Shown here one piece after another: positions 58,799 to 64,000 of a DNA stretch of 64,000 bases. The stretch is from Oncomelania hupensis (Eukaryota; Mollusca; Gastropoda; Littorinimorpha; Pomatiopsidae). The translations under genes and the position numbers were made by a program. Under the pieces are notes generated by a model. The model made no database searches, had not been told where the DNA came from, and saw only the letters and a program-made list of their open reading frames with translations. The first letter of the stretch is position 1. Each line of letters begins with the position of its first letter. The stretch is taken from the NCBI GenBank assembly GCA_036898135.1, contig CM072516.1, positions 18,244,876 through 18,308,875 of the forward strand, written 5' to 3'.

Positions 58799-58990
58799 AT
58801 ACCTGTAGTACTTTTTTGAATGAACATGTATTATTACTTTCTAAAATGCTTATCTTTCGTTTTGCTACCTGTAGTTACTTTTCTGCACATTTAAGAATAT
58901 TCTAAGTGCATGCCCTTTCCTATATGTGCAGGGTCGAAGAAGCATGAGTCCCTGGAACCTCTCATGGCAGAAGTGGATGTTCAATTATAG
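37888..58990 (+). CDS. MFSD14: MFSD14/HIAT1-like major facilitator transporter, 13 coding exons
   Basis: Joined exons give 1458 bases, 485 codons plus stop (493 with a possible microexon), close to the 490 residues of human MFSD14A. All junctions are GT-AG and in phase. The protein is a 12-helix MFS permease whose vertebrate orthologues (hippocampus abundant transcript family) are intracellular-membrane solute carriers of uncertain substrate, related to sugar transporters. Family blocks present include YHALVVIFLEFFAWGLLTSP, ETFPKHTFLMNGLIQGVKG, MFS motif A GALSDVWGRK (residues 86-95), TFTCAPIPLM, VSATFAASLVTSPALGAYL, VAVPESLPEKLRPASWG, FLSYLPEAGEYSS and GIITGIRGLCNGLGPA, so the assignment is secure. 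A versus B paralogue cannot be decided. The ATG at 37888 gives a short Lys/Arg-rich leader like vertebrate members. Confidence 0.93.
39513..40944 (+). repeat. R1 repeat copy, interrupted by a LINE fragment
   Basis: Begins TTGACTCACGTGCATAGCAG, passes a C-run at about 39583-39603 and several AAGGTCAAGGT words, and ends GGGCTTTGCCATTCTAG. It lies in MFSD14 intron 1. Confidence 0.8.
40287..40605 (+). mobile_element. 5'-truncated LINE fragment nested in R1
   Basis: Starts AAGTCCGACAGACCATCAAA and ends with GATAGGATAGGATC. Corresponds to about 1757-2075 of LINE copy 1 with stops and small deletions. R1 sequence resumes after it. Confidence 0.85.
41394..42350 (+). repeat. R1-related repeat, diverged
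   Basis: TTGACTCACATGTGTGCAGT begins this copy, followed by AGATTTTTGCAAATCTACTT. The remainder has R1-like phrases (TCAAGGTCACTGG; CTCAAAGGTCGAGGTCATTG) but different order, so it may be a relative. No gene was seen. Confidence 0.5.
44452..44540 (+). repeat. R1 repeat, 5' end fragment
   Basis: TTGACTCACATGTGCGCAGC and GTATTTACTCCCAAACC match the R1 start. Lies in MFSD14 intron 3. Confidence 0.65.
45235..45535 (+). mobile_element. Diverged 5S-like SINE
   Basis: GTTAAGCAACATCGGGG (45279-45295) and GGTTGGTACTTGGATG are 5S rRNA-like. The 3' end TACGGGATACACCTTTACCT parallels the 16452-16735 element. Lies in MFSD14 intron 4. Confidence 0.55.
45830..46185 (-). mobile_element. tRNA-derived SINE (family S2), minus strand
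   Basis: The reverse complement has an A box TGGCCAAGTGGGCTAAGGC (about 46152-46170) and a B box GGGTTCGATCC (46089-46099), then a body ending in a TTATTGTCCC-complement tail near 45840. A tail fragment recurs at 53318-53420. Lies in MFSD14 intron 5. Confidence 0.75.
47422..52157 (+). CDS. MFSD14: MFSD14 exons 7-12: C-terminal half of transporter
   Basis: Exons: 47422-47535, 48015-48086, 49620-49732, 50296-50393, 51075-51244, 52010-52157. They encode ALRKVSQDQLILLLSTAVFL, FSKENVASYIAMVGVLSVIA, LFMSLLMKYLGHKHTIMFGL, WILWISGCMAAMSSITYPAI with FVSSHASADTQ, GIITGIRGLCNGLGPAMFGF, and IPGPPFAFGAVLVIMALIVA. A loop of about 25 residues in exon 11 (HPTPQPDNTT) is lineage-variable. Exon 12 ends with one base (G) of the next codon, shared by both candidate 3' exons. 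A BED-finger transposon remnant occupies intron 8, and a tandemly duplicated SINE intron 11. Confidence 0.92.
48438..49398 (+). mobile_element. BED-finger DNA transposon remnant (hAT-like), 961 bp
   Basis: Ends CAGAGTTGCCTACC and GGTAGGCATGTATG form an imperfect 14-bp inverted pair (11 of 14), flanked by CTTATA on both sides (48432-48437, 49399-49404). Inside, 48762-48983 opens with MASKSNSRADDGPDTPPRKK and reaches SWAHCAICHTDIS, the first half of a BED-type zinc finger, where the frame then loses the family pattern. The rest of a transposase is missing. A GC-rich leader with a CACGTG box precedes the ATG. Non-autonomous, internally deleted. Lies in MFSD14 intron 8. Confidence 0.6.
49800..49838. 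repeat. (AC)n microsatellite
   Basis: CA tract in MFSD14 intron 9. Confidence 0.95.
51537..51895 (-). mobile_element. tRNA-derived SINE with tandemly duplicated body
   Basis: Two direct units, 51537-51671 and 51683-51811, share CAGATTGCAGTTTGAC, GATTCCAATACCA, GGGAGGAAACCAGA and CCTAAGTCACATG-type ends. On the minus strand, 51811-51895 has B-box-like GTTTGAATCC and A-box-like TGGCATAGTTGC motifs, so the duplicated part is the SINE body. Lies in MFSD14 intron 11. Confidence 0.7.
53318..53420 (-). mobile_element. SINE family S2, tail fragment
   Basis: Shares TTGTCCCTTTTTATC, AAATTCTGGGCC and GCGCGCCCAAACCCAACCTA with 45842-45935. Lies in MFSD14 intron 12. Confidence 0.75.
53692..53741 (+). 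CDS. MFSD14: MFSD14 alternative 3' exon or 24-nt microexon
   Basis: Acceptor TTATTTTCAG precedes 53692. Read to its own stop (53739-53741) the exon gives a tail EATIPLTNGNVAEGEY. Alternatively, a donor GTAATG at 53716 limits it to 53692-53715, a 24-base exon encoding EATIPLTN that keeps phase 1 and joins 58932 in frame. AATAAA at 54132-54137 could end a transcript using the first form. Both options are splice-consistent; no transcript evidence is available here. Confidence 0.6.
54937..54958. repeat. Poly-C tract
   Basis: About 22 consecutive C. Frames rich in Pro or Gly over it are artefacts. Confidence 0.95.
56465..57300 (+). mobile_element. LINE copy 3, truncated at both ends
   Basis: Same family as 1311-3745. 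Contains RT motif B (GVRQGCLLSPTLFNIFL), a mutated motif C region, and the downstream region through RLLGISYTQHITNDEV. Frameshifts split it (56523-56924; 56825-57421). It ends abruptly at GACGAAGTCC and continues directly into R1 sequence with no 3' tail. Confidence 0.8.
57301..58725 (+). repeat. R1 repeat copy, interrupted, ending in a (TA)n tract
   Basis: R1 phrases run from about 57301-57900 and 58485-58725. The 57900-58485 stretch is non-R1 (an insertion or unrelated sequence). The copy ends GGGCTTAGCCCTTCTA and passes straight into (TA)n at 58726-58795. Lies in MFSD14 intron 12. Confidence 0.7.
58932..58990 (+). CDS. MFSD14: MFSD14 terminal coding exon
   Basis: Acceptor ATATGTGCAG, phase 1. 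Encodes GSKKHESLEPLMAEVDVQL and a stop at 58988-58990. The KKHESLEPLM segment parallels the vertebrate C-terminus (EAKEPLLQD), an acidic-dileucine-like tail that could be a sorting signal. This is the preferred last exon. Confidence 0.8.
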
Positions 58991-60473
58991 CAGCGAGGCC
59001 TTGCTAGACAGACGGCCAACATCCCGATGAGCAAGACATATTTCCACTGGTCATCACTCGGCCAACTAGCTACACCACATACAGGAGTGGGAAAACTGCT
59101 TCACTATCTGTGTAACATTACCTTCATCTTTGTAGTGAGCAGTTTCAACTGGAAGATGCTAGTCAGCTACTTTGTTTTAGATCCATTGCTTTAATTTTGA
59201 ACAGAGAATTTGCCACCTTGCAGTCAGGTATTGACATGGTACCTAATAGGCAATCATTTACTGATACTGATATAGTTGTTAACTCTGTGTAAAACAAAAG
59301 CCACTTGATTCAGTGCCACCCACATCAAATTCAGAGCTGCCTCAACAGTAATGATCAAGGGCACTTTACCATGTTAAAACCCGGAGACCGTATTACATTT
59401 AATAAATCTACTGCCAACTCGTGGGTGCATACGTATTAATGGTCGTGGTCATGTTCAGTTTAGCTAAATTAGTTCCTGATACACAGGATCTTCATGTTTG
59501 GAGTTTTTGACGTTTGTCGCTGTGGAAGTCGCTTCACAGAATTGTCAGGCACTGTTTGTATGTACAGTACCTTGCAGTCTCCTTGGCTTTTTCAGTATTG
59601 TTAGCCTCTCTTATTTGTTTGACAGCACCACACTTCGTACAGAGGCTTGCCCACTGTAAAACGGAGGGTGACCGCTGCTTTGCAATTGGGGACTGTTTTT
59701 TTTAATTTGTGAAAGCCACCACTCCATCTTCTCGTGTGATTTATTATTAGCACCCCAGCTTGCAGTTTGGTGACTATTCATGATAAAGTATTGGAAAGAC
59801 AGTTGCTTCCAGTTCAGTTCAGAGTAACTTCCATCATGTTAACCCATATTGACGGTGCCACATATATTTTGGTCTGTGATGTTTCATTTCAACTTTGCTG
59901 TTGGGCGTTTGAAATATAGTACATAAATTGATCTATTTCTTACCAAACAGTCACACATTGATGCATTTCATCTTCCTGTTGCATTGGGATACTGGATTAA
60001 TTATTTTGAACCATTTGAATGGATGGATGGACTGGTTCTTGCAGAAGAAATCTGACAATTGTTGACTTTGATTGATGAAGTCAAACAAATACTGATACAA
60101 TTCACCTGTTAATGATTTAGGGATTGGGTTGCTGGGAAAATTAAATGAATTACGTCATGTCTGTTTGTCCCATCACTTTAAGAAAAATGCCTTTCAAATT
60201 TTTAAAATGATTATTACTGCTTGTATGGAGCACTTTTTTTTGAGTCCCTTTGTTGCTAAATTTAAATAATAAGCGTGCTTTACAAGTGTTGTAGACATCA
60301 ACATCATCTAGGTGCGTTACCAAAGAATTTTAGGGAGACTGATAATTAACGCATTTTTGGTGAACCTTTAACAGTTGATATCCCCAGTGGTAACATGGAG
60401 ATTATTTTTCTGTAATATAAGTTATTTGCGTTGGTGTGGGTGTGTTTGTATTTTGTTTCTGGGTGTGTAGGTG

Positions 60474-60562
<89 letters not shown>

Positions 60563-60565
<3 letters not shown>

Positions 60566-60886
60566 GAAGTCCTCGGGTTACGCCGGTCTTGACTTACGAT
60601 GTTTCGTGGTTACGACGCTCCTCCCCATAAAAATATAATAAATATTATTACGCATCTTTCCGTCTTACGCTGTTTAGCGTTGTAAGCAACGTAAACAAAC
60701 GGGAGCTAATTTAGTTCATGTGGTAAGGAATTGTTTTCTCTTCTTTTTAATACTTTTTTAATGTCATTAACAGTTACAGTACAGTATATAGCACTGTACG
60801 TACAGTACAGGTATTTTTCTTTATGTTCCGAATTACGATGAAATCGGGTTACTACGCGTCCAACGTCGTAACCCGAGGACCCCCTG
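60563..60886. mobile_element. 324-bp MITE (Tc1/mariner-pogo type)
   Basis: Left end CAGGAAGTCCTCGGGTTACG, right end CGTAACCCGAGGACCCCCTG, a near-perfect TIR of about 23 bp. TA flanks both ends (60561-60562, 60887-60888) as a TA target duplication. It sits inside a long (TA)n tract. No transposase frame. Confidence 0.88.
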
Positions 60887-62747
60887 TATATATACACACA
60901 CACAGACATTTGTAAGAATCTGTGTGATATAGGTTATGCGATGTGAATAAGTTTTTCACTTTGATCAGCAAGAACTACACTATTTATTACTTATTGCTGG
61001 TGGCCGGTTCAAATAAAATCACCCTTTACATTTTAATCCATTAATAAATAAAAATGAAAGTCCTGCAAAATAAATCTGGTGATTTTTTTTTTCATTTTTT
61101 AAAGAAATAAAAGATTTTGAATCTGAAATAAATAAAAAAGGTGACATTTTAAATCTTTTTCATGGCCATAACTAAGGGAGCCAGCACAAACATCTGCAGA
61201 TTTTGCCTGTTCAAATCATTGTACCCGTCTTTGAATGATCACGTTAATTGCTTAAATATGTTCAATTTGTTCTTTGCTTGTTGATTTGTTGCCCTGGATT
61301 TTGAATGTAGCTTTGTCTTGATGGTCATATCTCAGTAACGCGTCTCGGAGAATTTGAGCTTGGCTCATGATGCATGGAGCAGTGTGTGTACTGATCTCGT
61401 CTTCATTCTTTGCTCCCCACTCTCTCCCCCTCATCCCTCGCTCCTCTCCCACTCATACACCACCTTCCTTTGTTCCTTTATCAATTATTTCCATCTTCAT
61501 TTGTTTATATGTGCAATATTGTCATTGACTGTTTGATATGCCAGGGGTAGCTTAGAAAGAGTGGTGGAATGGTTGATTGTGCTAGTGGTAGCTTAGAAAG
61601 AGTGCTGTTGTCAGGTTTGTTCTCATTTTGCTGTACAGCAGTATACGTATGTTACCGTTAAAGTACAATGTCATTCAAATTTATATTACATTTTATTATT
61701 GAGTACCTTTTTGTGTGTGTCGCAATTACAAAATATAATTAGTAGTACTTTTAATTATGTTGTATTGGGAGGGGGATTGGTAAAATAGATAACACTTCCC
61801 CACCCCACCCACTCCCCTTCATTTTCCTCCCTCCCATTCTCTCCTCCTCCCCTTCCCAATACACACACACAAACACAAATACATGCACACCATGTACAAG
61901 AAGAAACTGATTATTTAAACATGTTATTTCGGTGAAAGAATTTTGTATCAGTTTGTTTCTCCCTGTGATTTGACTCGATGATATTGCTTCTGTGTTTAAC
62001 ATTTTTTTATGATGTTTGTCTTTTGTAAAAATTTGATTCTGCAAGTCATTTGGTTGAGAGAGTCTGTGTTGCACTACCGTTTAGTTCTACAAGTATCACC
62101 TTTCTGCATATTTGAATGGAAAACAAGGGATTCTCTTCAAAATTAAAAGGTCCTTATAAAGAATTAAACTTTCTAGGTCTACTTCTTCTTCTGCTTCTTA
62201 TCCAAAGCCTTTTTCACATGTCTAGGTCAGTTTCTGTTCTTTATCGCAGTAATAAGTATTAGACCCACACACATAAATTAGCAGTCTGCTGTAGTTGTTC
62301 CACAAGTAGTGCAGTGTGTCCAGCATGGGTGCTTATCCTACTCATATAATAGGAATCGTAACTTTTTTTCTGTATTTACGTCTGTGATGATGCATTGTAG
62401 GTCTGCCATAAAAACTAAGGCTGTCTGTAATGATGACTATTTTTGTTTGGAATGAAAGAAAGCTTCGTATGAGTGGTTGAAAGGCAATGATATTTATAGA
62501 CTTTTGTTAATTTTTTTTAAAAGTGTTTCTTCTAGTCTAGGGTTGTTGTCTGTAACTTTAAAGAGATTGCTCAATGGAACATGGGAAAAAGTACCATTTC
62601 ATTAACGGTGTAAATGCACCTGTCTCGTCACTTCATATATAAATATATATACAGACAACTACTCTTTTCTTTGGGCATGGGTTCATTAATTTGCCAGCTA
62701 TTAATGCATTTATTTTCTTAATACTTAATAAAAAGCTTTTTGTTTTA

Positions 62748-62778
<31 letters not shown>

Positions 62779-62799
62779 GCATACTAGAGAGGTTGTTGT

Positions 62800-62852
62800 T
62801 TCTGACTTGGCTTGGAAGAGTCCGCTGGACCTAAAGCAATAATCATGTAATC
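62800..62852 (+). mobile_element. R2 retroposon, 53-bp 5'-truncated insertion
   Basis: TTGGAAGAGTCCGCTGGACC then AAAGCAATAATCATGTAATC, flanked by a perfect 12-bp duplication AGAGGTTGTTGT (62788-62799 and 62853-62864). Confidence 0.88.
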
Positions 62853-63788
62853 AGAGGTTGTTGTAATAAAACAAAAAAACAAGTGAGAAGAAAATATTTA
62901 TTTGGGTTTCATGTTTAAAGTGGAGTAATTAACAACTTTTAAAATAATATCATTATGCCTATGGTAAAGACAATACATTTAGGGGAATTGAGCTTTTGTT
63001 TCTTAAAGTAATAATTTTGAATTTTATACTAAAGTGAGTGATGTTACAAAGAGGGCATTAGAATCATGTACACCAGTATCATTTTGGTGTTAAATTCTGT
63101 TACCAGTTCTATTCAGAAGTAGAAATATTTTCATGTCCTTCCATATTTCTTTTATATTACATCCACTTTTTTTTAGCTTTCTGTGCTAAAAGACAATAAA
63201 AAAAGAAAATTCATCATTAACGGTCTTAATTCATAGAAAACGGTGGTCTTTTCTCCACAATGCATTGTCCATTTTGATGATAAAGATATAAAGCTGTGTA
63301 TATACTCTGTCAATAAAACCATAGTTCTAAATTTGCAAGGAATTGGATTTTGTTCATGTTTGATCTCATTGTATTTCAACTCAAACAACAGTTTATCTAA
63401 AATGTTTTATGTTTTGAACGTATTGTAAGATTGTTTATACATAGGTTAGTATATATATATATATTTGTGTGTGAATCTTTGAATCTTTTAATTGTGCCTG
63501 TGGGCTTTTTTAGCTGGAGACTGATTTTTTTTTTTTAAAATGATATGTTTGGGTTGGTTTGTAGAAATTAATTGTTTACAAAATAAATAGAACTAATTTT
63601 TTGTGTGCGATGTTTACTGGTCGTTTATATATGTTCAGCATGTATTTTGTTCTAAAACAAAAACAAAAGATATTATAGCAAACTTCGTTGAGGTTTGGTT
63701 TAGTGTCAGAAAGATTATTCCAATTGTGTCTAATAAATAGGCCTTATTTTAAAAATGGAGGTAACTTGTCTTTTTGTTTTGTTTTTAA

Positions 63789-64000
63789 TTACCTAAAGTT
63801 ATCTGGGCGGACATCGTGTCTCAGAATACTATCAAAGCTACCCCGAGCTGCTAGCTTTTCTTCGGGAAAGGGGGTGGTGATTGCAGGGCAGTGCAAGGCC
63901 GAACTAGCGGAGCTAGCCAGGATTGCATCTGAAATCAACCTTTTGTTTGATCCGGAAGGTTTGATGGAGGACAGAGCAGAAATTATAGGCGAGAAAACCG
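63789..64000. other. GC-richer edge segment open on both strands
   Basis: The minus frame runs from the window edge to a stop at 63789-63791 and includes SALSSIKPSGSNKRLISDA and EEKLAARGSFDSILRHD. A plus frame through the same bases is also open (KGVVIAGQCKAELAELARIA). Composition differs from the AT-rich flank. It may be the 3' end of a minus-strand gene or transposon ORF, or a plus-strand exon. I do not recognise either. Confidence 0.35.

Larger units (their letters stand above)
58991..63750 (+). other. MFSD14: Probable long 3' UTR or 3' flank of MFSD14
   Basis: No conserved protein gene was seen. AATAAA candidates follow the stop at 59401-59406 and later (near 61010, 62727, 63312, 63582 and 63731), so the UTR may be anywhere from 0.4 to 4.7 kb. 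The region contains (TA)n at 60479-60562 and 62748-62770, a MITE, an R2 tail and C-rich tracts near 61800-61860. Confidence 0.45.

Noticed and set aside
1..64000. A new defence, biosynthetic or other multi-gene system
   Set aside because: All recognisable genes are conserved single-copy animal genes of unrelated function. Remaining coding patterns are transposon remnants.

Overview
This is a window of animal nuclear DNA. It is AT-rich, with split genes, GT-AG introns, many microsatellites and many transposon remnants. Repeat content and gene structure suggest a lophotrochozoan, most likely a gastropod mollusc; that placement is inference. No prokaryotic, organellar or CRISPR-like content was seen.

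Three conserved protein genes can be read. (1) An intronless Jun/AP-1 gene lies on the minus strand (8897-9817) with a recognisable promoter around 9990-10170. (2) MSH5, a meiotic MutS homologue, lies on the plus strand (11478-33217). I assembled 27 coding exons by splice site, phase and family similarity, giving 866 codons with no frame break. (3) MFSD14 (HIAT1-like major facilitator transporter) lies on the plus strand (37888-58990), with 13 coding exons (485 codons) plus a possible 24-nt microexon and a possible alternative terminal exon. Jun and MSH5 are divergent, about 1.65 kb apart. MSH5 and MFSD14 run head-to-tail with about 4.5 kb between them. The three genes have unrelated roles: stress and growth transcription, meiotic crossover, membrane transport.

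Most of the rest is repeats. They include a non-LTR retrotransposon family with a (GGATA)n-type 3' end (five copies); an approximately 0.7-kb retroposon, here called R2, with an (AATC)n or (ATGTA)n tail and 11-14 bp target duplications; an AGGTCA-rich interspersed repeat, here called R1; tRNA-headed and 5S-like SINEs; two small inverted-repeat DNA elements; and a BED-finger DNA transposon remnant. Several sit within tens of bases of MSH5 splice sites. One R1 copy supplies a second in-frame splice acceptor.

Layout: 1-4000 LINE debris; 4190-4480 a GC-richer candidate regulatory block; 4500-8900 AT-rich spacer and Jun 3' flank; 8897-10170 Jun; 11478-33530 MSH5; 33536-37887 spacer with repeats; 37888-63750 MFSD14 and its probable long 3' UTR; 63789-64000 a GC-richer edge segment open on both strands. 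I found no novel multi-gene system. The unusual signals are transposon-gene interactions, alternative ends of MFSD14, and a Jun promoter laid out like the vertebrate one.
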